Part shown: positions 45,492-53,886 of the stretch, in pieces
Layout: each line of letters begins with the position of its first letter
How positions within the stretch are numbered: position 1 is the first letter of the stretch
DNA from: Acidobacteriota bacterium
Lineage (GTDB): Bacteria > Acidobacteriota > Vicinamibacteria > Vicinamibacterales > SCN-69-37
Length of the DNA stretch: 64,000 nt
Direction: 5' to 3'
Assembly (NCBI GenBank): GCA_016716905.1
Contig: JADJUS010000004.1
Coordinates: forward strand, 1,870,999-1,934,998
Position numbers and translations under genes: made by a program
The notes under the pieces: model-generated
Database searches by the model: none
What the model saw: the letters and a program-made list of their open reading frames with translations, nothing else
What the model was told of the DNA's origin: nothing

Positions 45492-46628
45492 ATGGCCAGC
45501 AGACCAACGCCAGTTCTCATCTACGCACCGGGGCTCGGGCGGTACAGCCACAATACGGCCGACGGCGTGGCCGAGGTGTTGGCCCGCACGATCGACCGCT
45601 TGATGCCCGACGAGTACAGCACCAAGACAGATGCGGCCGTCACCGCACCCAAAGGCCTGCGGGTGGGCAAGACCATCATCGACGGCAAGGACAAGCCGGT
45701 GCTCCAGTTGTTCGAGCTCGACTACCTGGGACTGCTCGAGCCCGACTCGGGCGTGGCAGGCCGTCCGGTCGTGCCAGGGCTGGTGCGCTCAGTGTTTTTC
45801 GCGATCTTCGGTCTGTGGAAATTGCTCCGGGCCCTCGGGCGCCCCGGCAAGACCTGGAGAACCAAGGTGCAACTCGTCGCAGGGTTCGTGATGGTACTGG
45901 TGCTGGTGTTCGCAGCCATCGTCGCCGTCTACTCCGTGGTCTTTGCCACAGGTCGGTCCCTGCCGTTCGCGGGAGTGTTTGGCCCCGAAGCAGCGCCCTG
46001 GGTGTTGGGCATGTCGTCGCTCGGCATTGTCGCCGGTTGGGCGGCGATTCGTAAGCACGTGCTGGCGATGGCGGGATCCATGGAATGGCTGATGCGTTTT
46101 GTCACCAACGAAAGCGCGATCGCCGATACCGTGGCGCTGGTCGTTGACGAAGCGGTGGACGGCCTCCGTCAGAATGACTGGAACGGCAGCATCCACCTGC
46201 TCGGGTTCAGCTTCGGCAGTCTGGTGCTGTTCGAATCACTTTTCCCCAGGCCCGGCGCACTGCGTTCGTCGGCGCCAGTCGCCTCGATCTCGTCGTTGAC
46301 GACGGTTGGGTGCCCCATCGATCTGGTCCGTCTCTACCAACCCGCCTACATCGCCAATCGCACGGCGCGCCGCCCCGGGATGCCCTGGACCAACGTCTTC
46401 AACGCTGCCGACATCTTTGCGTCGAACCTCAGAAACGGCGATGACAGCAGTGAAGGCGTGGCCGATGCCCTTCCGTTCGCCGCACCCCCGCCCACCTCGA
46501 TCCGTTACCTGGATCAGGTCATTGGTCCGACGCAACTGTTCTCGAGCGGCAGCATCCACGCGGGGTACTGGGGCACGACGCCGCGCGCGAACTGCTTTGA
46601 TCCGCTAGTGCTTCCCTGGCTGAAATAG
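45492..46628 (+). CDS. Membrane-associated alpha/beta-hydrolase-like protein
   Basis: The ATG at 45492 gives 378 residues. An N-terminal LIYAPGLGRYSHNTADG resembles the oxyanion loop of alpha/beta hydrolases. Two membrane helices lie near 130-185 (KVQLVAGFVMVLVLVFAAIVA and a second near WVLGMSSLGIVAGW). The nucleophile elbow is GFSFG with Ser240. A C-terminal His in SIHAGYWG could complete the triad. Its end overlaps the convergent beta-lactamase-family remnant by 24 bp. The substrate is unknown. Confidence 0.7.
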   Translation: MASRPTPVLIYAPGLGRYSHNTADGVAEVLARTIDRLMPDEYSTKTDAAVTAPKGLRVGKTIIDGKDKPVLQLFELDYLGLLEPDSGVAGRPVVPGLVRSVFFAIFGLWKLLRALGRPGKTWRTKVQLVAGFVMVLVLVFAAIVAVYSVVFATGRSLPFAGVFGPEAAPWVLGMSSLGIVAGWAAIRKHVLAMAGSMEWLMRFVTNESAIADTVALVVDEAVDGLRQNDWNGSIHLLGFSFGSLVLFESLFPRPGALRSSAPVASISSLTTVGCPIDLVRLYQPAYIANRTARRPGMPWTNVFNAADIFASNLRNGDDSSEGVADALPFAAPPPTSIRYLDQVIGPTQLFSSGSIHAGYWGTTPRANCFDPLVLPWLK

Positions 46629-47307
46629 TTCGGGCCGTGCCTGCGTCAGGAACCGATCCGCAATTTTCAGCGCGAGAGCCTTCGTTTCCGCAAACGACGT
46701 GTTGGAAATCACAGAGACGACCAGCCCGCGGCCGGGAAACGAGATGAATGACGCGACGTTCCCGCCCCGCAGGGCGCCCTCGTCGCCGGCGGTCGTCATT
46801 TGCTGTCCCGCCAGCGTGACGGACTCAAGATCCCAACCGAGGCCGTAGCCCGTTTCCTGTCCCGAGGCCACCCGTTGCGTCGTCTGCAGCAACCGGACCG
46901 TGCCTGGCTGCAGGAATTTGCCGCCGTTCACAGCCAGGCCAAAACGCACGAGGTCTGCCGGCGTGCTTCGACCGCCGCACTCACGAGCATCCAGCCACAG
47001 CTCGATTGACGGTACTCGGTGCCGGGCTCGAACCGCAGCGGACTTTTCGCAAACCGGGGAAGGACATCGAGCGTGCGCTCGCACCGCACCGTCACCGGTT
47101 CCTCGTCACCGGCGTCGTTCCTGACGCCTGACACGTGCCCCATCAAGTGGCGAACGGTGACGGGCCATTGCTTCACGGGGAATTCCGGGAGTGCAGTACT
47201 GGCGCCGTGGCGGTCGTGTAGGTGTAGAGCCCGAGCACCGCAAGCGGGATCATGCCCACGCCGAGCACACCCAGAACCAGCCACGTCGGAATCTTCTTCG
47301 CGCTCAC
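46605..47307 (-). pseudogene. Beta-lactamase-family serine hydrolase, decayed
   Basis: Three pieces in different frames together resemble one gene. A GTG at 47307 opens a membrane anchor (SAKKIPTWLVLGVLGVGM). A middle segment with PVKQWPVTVRHLMGHVSGV and FEPGTEYRQSSCGWML corresponds to the region of the HxSG and Y-x-N-like motifs. The end has GGRSTPADLVRFGLAVNGG and GYGLGWDLE. Two internal blocks are missing, including the SxxK catalytic motif. A living relative would be about 400 residues, so the remnant cannot be an active hydrolase. Confidence 0.75.
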
Positions 47308-47319
47308 TGATCGATCAGT
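47306..47319. promoter_or_regulatory. 14-bp perfect palindrome at the start of the decayed hydrolase gene
   Basis: ACTGATCGATCAGT is exactly self-complementary and covers the position of the GTG start and the region just upstream of it. It may be an operator for the original gene. No match to a named site is claimed. Confidence 0.35.
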
Positions 47320-47373
47320 AACACGAGCCCTCACCCATGACACGTGAGCATTGGATGAGATTCCAGTGAGGAC

Positions 47374-47937
47374 CTATGAGCGCCGCCAGTCCATGAACCA
47401 GTTCGGTTCCCAGGTGGCTCCCCCATCCCGCGACACCGCCTGATGCCATCGGCAGGACGTTGGAGTGATGCGGTCCCACACACCTCTCACCTTGATCGAC
47501 ACGTCACCGTCCTTGTCGTCGGCCTCGAACGTCCCGATGCCGTTGGCAAACCCGCCGGTGGTGCCGGGTGTGGTCAACACGCCGCTTTTGCCATTAACCC
47601 AGAAGTCCGACCAGATCTTCTGATCCAGGTCGAGCAACCGCAGGCCCATGCCGCTGAAATTCCTGGCTGGGATGCGCAGTTCCTCAACGCTGCCCACGCC
47701 ACCCAGGATCGTCCAGCACGTGGCCTCTCCCGTGAACTCGTCCCAGTCCTTTCCACCGGCCGCTTTCAGGCGGCGATGGGCGATCGCCCATCGACCCGCC
47801 AGAAAGTCGAAGTCGCCAGGTTTTCCCGCCGGCACCTGGCGGACCGCCGCTGCGGCGAGAGTCGAGGCGGACAAGGCCAGCGATCCGGCGAGGCCGGATG
47901 CCGCCAGTTGAAGCAACGTGCGTCGGTGTATTTCCAT
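47374..47937 (-). CDS. Hypothetical protein with Tat-like signal, 187 residues
   Basis: An AGGA four bases before the ATG at 47937 fixes this start. Upstream ATGs were not used. The N-terminus (HRRTLLQLAASGLAGSLAL) is a twin-arginine-like signal. The rest is a beta-rich soluble domain with GDFDFLAGRWAIAHRRL, DKDGDVSIKVRGVWD and WHQAVSRDGGATWEPNW, resembling DUF1579-like or SRPBCC-unrelated lipocalin-type domains. The exact family is not certain. It is divergent from the WYL regulator. Confidence 0.65.
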   Translation of the reverse strand: MEIHRRTLLQLAASGLAGSLALSASTLAAAAVRQVPAGKPGDFDFLAGRWAIAHRRLKAAGGKDWDEFTGEATCWTILGGVGSVEELRIPARNFSGMGLRLLDLDQKIWSDFWVNGKSGVLTTPGTTGGFANGIGTFEADDKDGDVSIKVRGVWDRITPTSCRWHQAVSRDGGATWEPNWFMDWRRS

Positions 47938-48015
47938 GGGGTCCTCTGACATGCCGTCACGATACAGGCCTATTCCTGACAACGAACGTCAGGATTCTTT
48001 CGGTACAATCTCCAC

Positions 48016-48966
48016 GTGCGTGCGAGCCGGCTCCTGTCCATCCTCATGACGCTGCAGGTACGTGGGTGTGTGACTGCAGATGCCCTCGCCGAAGAGTTTG
48101 AGGTCTCCGTGCGCACCATCTACAGAGACGTGGATGAGCTCAGCGCTTCAGGTGTGCCGGTAGTGGCGGATCGTGGCCCCGGCGGTGGCTTCCAGTTGGC
48201 CGACGGATACCGCACCCAGCTCACAGGGCTCACGCCTCACGAAGCCACGTCCCTGCTACTCGCGGGCCTGCCGGGTCCAGCCGCCGATCTGGGTCTGGCC
48301 GGCGCGCTGGCATCGGCCGAGCGAAAGGTGCTGGCGGCGTTGCCTTCTGGCCAGGCGACCCGCGCGAGGCACCTGCAGCAACGTGTGCTCCTCGACCCCC
48401 TGGATTGGTACCGGCGTGTGGAACGGCCCCGGTATTTGTCAGAAGTGGCCGGCGCCGTGTGGGCCCAGACCCGTCTCTCTGTGGGTTATGACGGCTGGAC
48501 CACAACGTCAACGGGTGTGATTGATCCGTTCGGCCTCGTGATCAAGGCCGGTGTCTGGTATCTCGTCGCACGCCGCAAACAGGCGATTCGCACCTTCAAG
48601 GTCAGCCAGATTCTGGAATGCACACCGCTCACGGACACGTTCGTCGTGCCGGCGACATTCCACCTGGCGCAGCACTGGGCGGCCGAACTGGCGCGGTTCG
48701 AGCAAGGCCTTCGCCAGGGACGCGCGACCATTCGGGTCGCGAAGGCAGCGCTCTCTCGAATTGAACGCCTGGGCGCGGACGCGGTTGACGCCGTTCGTGG
48801 TGCACAACCCGATCGGCATGGATGGAGGACCGCCACGATTCCGATCGAGAGCATCGATCACGCGGCCGTCGAGCTGCTGGGCTTCGGACCCTGGGTTCGG
48901 GTTGTGGAACCGCGCCCGCTGGCAGACCGTGTGCGCACACTGGCTCGCCGGGTGGCCAGCCGCTGA
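48016..48966 (+). CDS. HTH-WYL transcriptional regulator (YafY/DeoR-like)
   Basis: The 316-residue protein starts with a GTG. Residues 1-60 form a winged helix (SRLLSILMTLQVRGCVTADA and VRTIYRDVDELSASGVPV). A WYL domain follows, with DPFGLVIKAGVWYLVARRK. A C-terminal WCX-type region contains EPRPLADRVRTLARRV. WYL regulators bind a ligand, often nucleotides or ssDNA, and control stress or defence genes. Its likely target is the divergent Tat-protein gene or the gene itself, both close upstream. Confidence 0.85.
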   Translation: MRASRLLSILMTLQVRGCVTADALAEEFEVSVRTIYRDVDELSASGVPVVADRGPGGGFQLADGYRTQLTGLTPHEATSLLLAGLPGPAADLGLAGALASAERKVLAALPSGQATRARHLQQRVLLDPLDWYRRVERPRYLSEVAGAVWAQTRLSVGYDGWTTTSTGVIDPFGLVIKAGVWYLVARRKQAIRTFKVSQILECTPLTDTFVVPATFHLAQHWAAELARFEQGLRQGRATIRVAKAALSRIERLGADAVDAVRGAQPDRHGWRTATIPIESIDHAAVELLGFGPWVRVVEPRPLADRVRTLARRVASR

Positions 48967-49827
48967 TTACGCCAGGGTCTCGGCCCGACGACGCGCGATG
49001 GGCCATTCACGAGCGAGCGAAGGCAGCACCACAAGGGAGCCGCGTAACACGGTCGTCCAGCGGGCCAGTGCCCGTTCGTCACGCGCGTGCCACGCGAATC
49101 CGTAGGCCTCGCGAATCGCCGGTGGCAGCGATCCAATAGTGAGCAATTGCATCGCGCGAAATGCCGGCCAGGCCACCTGCCACTTTGGCGGGTACAACAC
49201 GGCCCGGGCGAGCGCTCGGCTGGTGTCGGTCACCACAATCCGCCCGCCCACCAGCATTTCGGCCATGTAGGCGTCGAGTTGCGCCGAGTCGCGCGGCAGC
49301 CAGCCTGCCGGCATGCCCATCAGCGGCTCCATGATGGCGGCCTCCACACAATACTGATCCCGCTCACGACGCGTCAGCGGACCTACGAGGCGCTCATAGG
49401 TCAACGGGATCGATTCGAGGAGCGTGGCATGCACCCACCGTTGCAGGTCGGGATCGTGGGCGGAGTACGACCCGCCGGCCGGGGCATTGACGCGCCCTTG
49501 CACGCGATCGTGAATCGCGTTGATGCCTGCCGCCGCCGCGATCATTTCTTCCGTGTGACCGAAGGTCAGTGACAACATCGCGCCCACCGTGGAGTGCAGT
49601 CGCTGGAAGCTCGCGCGCAGGCTGCCCCGAAAACCGCTGTGACCGTGGACGCCGGCAGCCACTGATGGATGCGCGAGTTGGAGGAGAATCGCACGCCCCC
49701 ACCCGGCGACCACCACCACCTCGCGGTTCACCTTCCAGGTCACACTTCCAGGCCCGGCGGCCACATGGTCCGACCGCAGCAGGCGTGCGCGTACCGCCGC
49801 GCGATGACGTTCGACTGCTTCAGTCAT
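48967..49827 (-). CDS. DUF2236 (MpaB-like) oxygenase-family protein
   Basis: The 286-residue protein matches the DUF2236/MpaB family, which includes latex-clearing protein and oxidoreductases with haem. Signature parts are VVVVAGWGRAILLQLAHPSV, LTFGHTEEM and GSYSAHDPDLQRWVHATL. His residues in these (LAHPSVAAGVHGH and SAHDP) may bind haem. Its substrate is unknown. It is the last gene of a tight leftward operon and overlaps the kinase-like gene by 8 bp. Confidence 0.8.
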   Translation of the reverse strand: MTEAVERHRAAVRARLLRSDHVAAGPGSVTWKVNREVVVVAGWGRAILLQLAHPSVAAGVHGHSGFRGSLRASFQRLHSTVGAMLSLTFGHTEEMIAAAAGINAIHDRVQGRVNAPAGGSYSAHDPDLQRWVHATLLESIPLTYERLVGPLTRRERDQYCVEAAIMEPLMGMPAGWLPRDSAQLDAYMAEMLVGGRIVVTDTSRALARAVLYPPKWQVAWPAFRAMQLLTIGSLPPAIREAYGFAWHARDERALARWTTVLRGSLVVLPSLAREWPIARRRAETLA

Positions 49828-50611
49828 GGCTGACTACCTGGACTGCGTGCATGATCTGCCGGAGCTTCTGCAACCGCGGCTCAGTTTGTTTCATGGGCGC
49901 GCTATTTGTTCTGACATACCAGAGCCACCTCGGAAAACCGCGCGGCGCCACCAGTTGGTGGCCCAGCGCCTGGAGCACAACAGGCCGGCGATATTCCTCG
50001 ATGAACGCGGTGGCCAACGGCAACCATCGATCATCCGGCCCCCCGATCAACTCCAGCAGCACCGACATCACATCGTCGCATTGACGAAGAGTGGCCGCGA
50101 CGCCGAATTCGTGGCGGATATCGAAGTCGATCAAGGTCGCCCGCTGCCCGATCACGTCGCAGAGGACATTGTCGAGATGCAGATCACCATGAGACCACTC
50201 AGCGCGGTAGTGGCGGCACGGGATCTCATGGACTCGGCGCAGTTCGCGGGCGGCAAGCACCAGGGCCGTTCTCACGTCCGGGTCGTTCCGACGAACCATC
50301 GCCCGCAGACTGGTCCCTTCCACCTTGGGAAGGACCACCGCAGAACCTGACTCAACCCTGGCGCCCGGCCGCTCGGGATACAGCAGTTGCACACAATAGG
50401 TTTCCCAGGCCGTCCATTCGCTGGTGCGAAGAAACATGCAGGTGCCGCTGCGTGACAGCGCCAGAAATATGTTCGCGCACCAGATGACGACCGGTGCGCC
50501 TGCCCGGCGCTGCTTCACGAACACAGGAGCGCCATCCCGCACGGCTGCGTGTACGTCGTTGACTCGCACACGATTCATCAGCCGGCCGGCGGTTTGTTGC
50601 AGGCGTTCCAT
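49820..50611 (-). CDS. Kinase-like phosphotransferase
   Basis: Read from the ATG at 50611 this 263-residue protein has a kinase-like fold. The N-lobe contains VFVKQRRAG, whose Lys is the likely ATP-binding residue. The catalytic loop is WSHGDLHLDNVLCD (H-G-D-x-H-x-x-N) and the metal loop is LIDFDIRHE. These fit a choline/aminoglycoside or lipopolysaccharide kinase type. The substrate is unknown. Its start overlaps the upstream gene by an ATGA. Confidence 0.75.
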   Translation of the reverse strand: MERLQQTAGRLMNRVRVNDVHAAVRDGAPVFVKQRRAGAPVVIWCANIFLALSRSGTCMFLRTSEWTAWETYCVQLLYPERPGARVESGSAVVLPKVEGTSLRAMVRRNDPDVRTALVLAARELRRVHEIPCRHYRAEWSHGDLHLDNVLCDVIGQRATLIDFDIRHEFGVAATLRQCDDVMSVLLELIGGPDDRWLPLATAFIEEYRRPVVLQALGHQLVAPRGFPRWLWYVRTNSAPMKQTEPRLQKLRQIMHAVQVVSHD

Positions 50612-51399
50612 CACCGATGGGCCACCTGTCGCGCATACCGATGGCGTCGACCGGCCAGTCGAAGGATACGTGTGGCCGCCACGGTGAAGCCCCACAACGC
50701 CAGACGGAGCGGGAAAACACTTTTACGGGTTCGCCCTGAGCCCTCCGCATAGGCGCGCGCCGCGTCGGCCGTCAGGTCCAGCGCCTGCGAAAGAGACGCC
50801 GAGGCGGTCAGAAAACTCGGTAAGCCCGCGGAGGCATCTTCCGCATAGTCCAGCACGTCGTCGATGATCTGACACTGCATCAGAATCCGGAAGAGTGTGT
50901 CCACGTCGGCGTCGGTGTGGGCCTCGCCGCGGTCCTGTTCACGGCCGTCAGGGTTCAACGCCATCGCGGCAGCCGTGGCCAGTGCCAGTCGCGCCACTCC
51001 CTCCCGGTACGAACGAACGGCGTCGAAACACCGTCGGTCGCCACCGACGGCCGGCCGCGCTGTTTCGAGGGCTCGAAGGCGATGCAGGTATTGCTGAACG
51101 CACACATCCAGGCCCGCGCGTGCCAGCCACCGCCGGGTGGCCTGGCATTCGGAAAATGGCGGGGCCTTCCGGTCCCACACCGCATTGGCACATCCTTCAA
51201 AATCCAGGAACATCGCAAGCTCGGTGATTCTCCTGCGAGACAAGGGCCGCGAATGGCGAAGGACATGGAGCGTGTCGAACGCCACAATGCCCAGCATGCG
51301 CAGCGGCGTCCGTGGCGAAGCGCGAAACAACAGCGGCAGGCTCCGAAGGAGGCATGCCACGGATACCACGGTGGCCCGCACTGGTCCGGCGTCAGACAT
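50611..51399 (-). CDS. Isoprenoid-synthase-like helical protein
   Basis: From the ATG at 51399 the product has 262 residues and is almost entirely helical. A DDVLDYAED motif follows CQII, a form of the DDxxD motif that binds diphosphate through Mg2+ in class I isoprenoid synthases. I see no second Asp-rich NSE/DDxxD motif, so catalysis is uncertain. The last 70 residues are basic. It starts 8 bp inside the metallophosphoesterase gene and is translationally coupled to the kinase-like gene. Confidence 0.6.
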   Translation of the reverse strand: MSDAGPVRATVVSVACLLRSLPLLFRASPRTPLRMLGIVAFDTLHVLRHSRPLSRRRITELAMFLDFEGCANAVWDRKAPPFSECQATRRWLARAGLDVCVQQYLHRLRALETARPAVGGDRRCFDAVRSYREGVARLALATAAAMALNPDGREQDRGEAHTDADVDTLFRILMQCQIIDDVLDYAEDASAGLPSFLTASASLSQALDLTADAARAYAEGSGRTRKSVFPLRLALWGFTVAATRILRLAGRRHRYARQVAHR

Positions 51400-52114
51400 G
51401 ACAGAGCACCACTTCGCGAGGACACATCCAGCGGATCGGCAGAAGGTCACTCACACCGCGGCTGACCACAAGCCTGCTCGAACCACGCTGATGGCTCAGG
51501 TAGCAATAGGGGTAAAAGAGCGCCCCGGGAAAGAGGCGATCGCGATAGACGCCGCCCACTACCTGGAATCCATGCAGGTGCCCAGCCAGGACGAGGTCGT
51601 AACCTTCGTGCCGGGAATGTTTCCAGATCCGCGGGTTGTGTGCGCAGAGGATGCGCACGTCCGCTTCGGCAGGTGGCGCGCCTTCGGGTCCGGCAATCGC
51701 GATCACGCGCCTGCCATGCGCCACCCGTGCATTGGTGTCGTGGATCCACTGCCCCCCGCCACGCACCACCGCATCGCAGACGCGGTCCATGCCGACGCGG
51801 CGGTCGTGGTTGCCGCCGATCGCAAGCACCGGCGCCACCTCGCCCAGCCTGCGCACAAGATCGGCGAGAGACCCGAGCTCGGTCGAACGATCCACCAGGT
51901 CGCCACCCAGCAACACCAGATCCGGCCCGGAGCGCTGCGCCGCCTCCACGACCTGCCCGCACAGCCGATCCGTGCGCCCATTCCTGAGATGAATGTCGCT
52001 GACATACAGCAGCCGGCATGCGTCGTGACGCGTGGACAAGCGCTCCTCGCGGATGTGCAGCGGCTGTTGCAACCCGATTTCAAGCAGCCCGCCAAGAACG
52101 CCTGTCGTGTTCAT
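51392..52114 (-). CDS. Metallophosphoesterase
   Basis: The 240-residue protein has all calcineurin-like motifs: VSDIHLRN, LGGDLVDR, GGNHDRR, CAHNPR and AGHLHGFQ. These bind two metal ions in phosphodiesterases and phosphatases. The nearest named relatives act on lipid pyrophosphates, UDP-sugars or cyclic nucleotides, but I cannot choose between these. It is the first gene of the overlapping operon with the isoprenoid-synthase-like, kinase-like and DUF2236 proteins. Confidence 0.85.
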   Translation of the reverse strand: MNTTGVLGGLLEIGLQQPLHIREERLSTRHDACRLLYVSDIHLRNGRTDRLCGQVVEAAQRSGPDLVLLGGDLVDRSTELGSLADLVRRLGEVAPVLAIGGNHDRRVGMDRVCDAVVRGGGQWIHDTNARVAHGRRVIAIAGPEGAPPAEADVRILCAHNPRIWKHSRHEGYDLVLAGHLHGFQVVGGVYRDRLFPGALFYPYCYLSHQRGSSRLVVSRGVSDLLPIRWMCPREVVLCHV

Positions 52115-52188
52115 GCTGTAAGAGACGCCTGTGGCGGCTCGAATGCCGTCAGCAGGCCGTGAGCATTACGTGAGATGGGGGTGAGATG

Positions 52189-52222
52189 GTCGGGGTCCTG
52201 GGGTCCTGGGGTCCTGGAGTCC
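52189..52222. repeat. Short tandem GGTCCTGG repeat
   Basis: Three copies of an 8-base unit (GGTCCTGG) and one divergent copy lie between the metallophosphoesterase gene and the membrane gene at 52228. Related words occur at 5798-5820, 16017-16053 and 20523-20533, all outside genes. Confidence 0.7.
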
Positions 52223-52227
52223 GGCGG

Positions 52228-52752
52228 TCACTCGCGACGTCTGAGGCCGCAGGCGAGGCCGAGGCCAAAGGTGGCGGCTTCGCCGAAGGCGAGGATGGCC
52301 CGCGACACGGGGCCGAAGTCCGGCTCGCCGATCAGCCTCCCCAATGGTGCCAGCGTGGCGCGAGACCCTTCCACCGCGTCGGCAATCGCATGGATGGTGC
52401 CTCCCACGAGAGGAGATCCTGCAAGCGCCAACGCGAGACCAGCCAGTCCACAGAGGACGCCGGTCAGCAGGGCCGATCGCAGGCGGTGGGCGGTCGCGAG
52501 CGCGTACCCCATCCCCGCGGCTCCCCCAATCACGACGCCCTCAAGCCCGCCACCAACTTCGACGTCCACGCCGACCAGGGCGGCAAGCCCCCAGCGCGCC
52601 ATCCACTGGACGGCCACTCCGGCGATTCCGCCTCCCAGGGCGGCGCCAGCCGTGCACGCCCAGACACGCTGCGACCTCGCGTGAGGTTCAGCCAGTGCCA
52701 GACCCGCTCCGACGCCGCCGCCACCCAACGCTCCGCACACGCCGCCGATCAC
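52228..52752 (-). CDS. Gly-rich membrane domain, probable C-terminal half of the winged-helix regulator
   Basis: This 174-residue reading frame is rich in Gly and Ala with several membrane segments (GGVCGALGGGGVGAGLALAE and AALGGGIAGVAVQWM). It overlaps the end of the winged-helix gene by 4 bp in ATGA form. At a CCCC run on the coding strand (52792-52795), adding one C joins the two frames smoothly into LAAAPGSAATIAIAPVLAVIGG. It is therefore probably one protein of about 350 residues split by a one-base deletion or base-calling error. Confidence 0.65.
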   Translation of the reverse strand: MIGGVCGALGGGGVGAGLALAEPHARSQRVWACTAGAALGGGIAGVAVQWMARWGLAALVGVDVEVGGGLEGVVIGGAAGMGYALATAHRLRSALLTGVLCGLAGLALALAGSPLVGGTIHAIADAVEGSRATLAPLGRLIGEPDFGPVSRAILAFGEAATFGLGLACGLRRRE

Positions 52753-53279
52753 CGCGAGGACGGGTGCAATCGCGATCGTGGCTGCGCTGCCGGGGCGGCC
52801 GCGAGGATCAGGCCACCAAGACCACCGGCCGCGAGGCCGGCCAGCCCGCCACCCGTCGCTCCGCCAATCCAGTGCGGGTGCGCCACCTGAGCGTCGAGCG
52901 TGGCCGTGGCGCCCAGCGCGGCCTCGGCGACGCCCAGTGCGGCCTCGTTCGGGGGCGCAGCGTCCTCCTCTTCAATCACGTCCAGGACAAACTGGTAGCC
53001 GTGGCGTGAAACGGTGCGGATGAAGCGGGGCTCGCTTGGGTCGTCGCCCAACGTGCGGCGGATGGTGCGGACGGCCTGGCTGAGCGCGCTGTCCGAGACG
53101 TTCGCATCCGTCCAGACGCGTTCGAAGATCTCGCGGCGATGCACCGCCTCGTGGCGCCGTTCGATCAGCAGCACCAGAAGATCAAAGTACCGGGGGATCA
53201 GCGGCACTTCACGTCCATCGCGAACGATCAGACGCCGCTGAGGCGAGAGCGTGAACTCGCTGAAGCGGTATCGAATCAC
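52749..53279 (-). CDS. Winged-helix (CadC/ToxR-type) transcriptional regulator
   Basis: The GTG at 53279 gives 176 residues in this frame. Residues 1-105 form an OmpR/CadC-type winged helix (IRYRFSEFTLSPQRRLIV, LIERRHEAVHRREIFERVW and FIRTVSRHGYQFV). An acidic linker and the start of a Gly-rich membrane region follow. A frame change at 52792-52795 probably joins it to the ORF at 52228-52752, giving a ToxR-like one-component membrane regulator. It starts in a GTGA overlap with the DUF7010-like gene. Confidence 0.85.
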   Translation of the reverse strand: MIRYRFSEFTLSPQRRLIVRDGREVPLIPRYFDLLVLLIERRHEAVHRREIFERVWTDANVSDSALSQAVRTIRRTLGDDPSEPRFIRTVSRHGYQFVLDVIEEEDAAPPNEAALGVAEAALGATATLDAQVAHPHWIGGATGGGLAGLAAGGLGGLILAAAPAAQPRSRLHPSSR

Positions 53280-53869
53280 GAGGGTGCGTTGTCTCCGCGC
53301 GCGCTCATGCGCTGCAGTGCCCGCTCGTTCGTCTTGTAGGACTGGTGCAGCAACGACGCCAGCACGGCGAGTGCGACCGCCATCATCAGCGGGAGCTGGA
53401 ACATCTTGTCGGGCGGCAACACCATCCCCATCGCCATCGCGCCGACAGAAATGACACCAGCCATGATGGCGAACGGCAGTGATTTGTAGTACCACGCGTA
53501 CGGAAAGAAATGCGCCCCCGTGATGATCGCGTAGGTCATGACGAAGTAGTCGGGGTCCTTCAGCATGACAAACACGAGGAACGGAAAGTAGAACAACTGA
53601 GCAAAATTGAGCCACAGCCCCAGCGGCTCGATCGGATTGTTGCCCACCTTCCAGTTCGTCTTGTAGACCTTGGACAGCGCAAACGCCAGCGGAATGGTGA
53701 TGCTGCCCACCATGAACGTGAGGATGCTCTTGTTGTAGGCCGTAGACGACCAGCTCCAGATATAGGCAATGAGCAGCCAGACCACGGTTGCGGAGGTGAT
53801 GAAATCAATACCGTTCTTCGCTTGAACGGAAAGGTTCAGGCGAAGTCTGTCAAATTCTGCTTTCTGCAT
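53276..53869 (-). CDS. DUF7010-like membrane protein
   Basis: The 197-residue protein has about six membrane helices. The first helix region (FITSATVVWLLIAYIWSW) and the SILTFMVGSITIPLAFALSK segment match the DUF7010 pattern. The function is unknown. It ends in an overlap with the winged-helix regulator, so the two are probably co-expressed. Frame and start appear sound. Confidence 0.7.
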   Translation of the reverse strand: MQKAEFDRLRLNLSVQAKNGIDFITSATVVWLLIAYIWSWSSTAYNKSILTFMVGSITIPLAFALSKVYKTNWKVGNNPIEPLGLWLNFAQLFYFPFLVFVMLKDPDYFVMTYAIITGAHFFPYAWYYKSLPFAIMAGVISVGAMAMGMVLPPDKMFQLPLMMAVALAVLASLLHQSYKTNERALQRMSARGDNAPS

Positions 53870-53886
53870 CGCCTGGCTCCCTCTGT

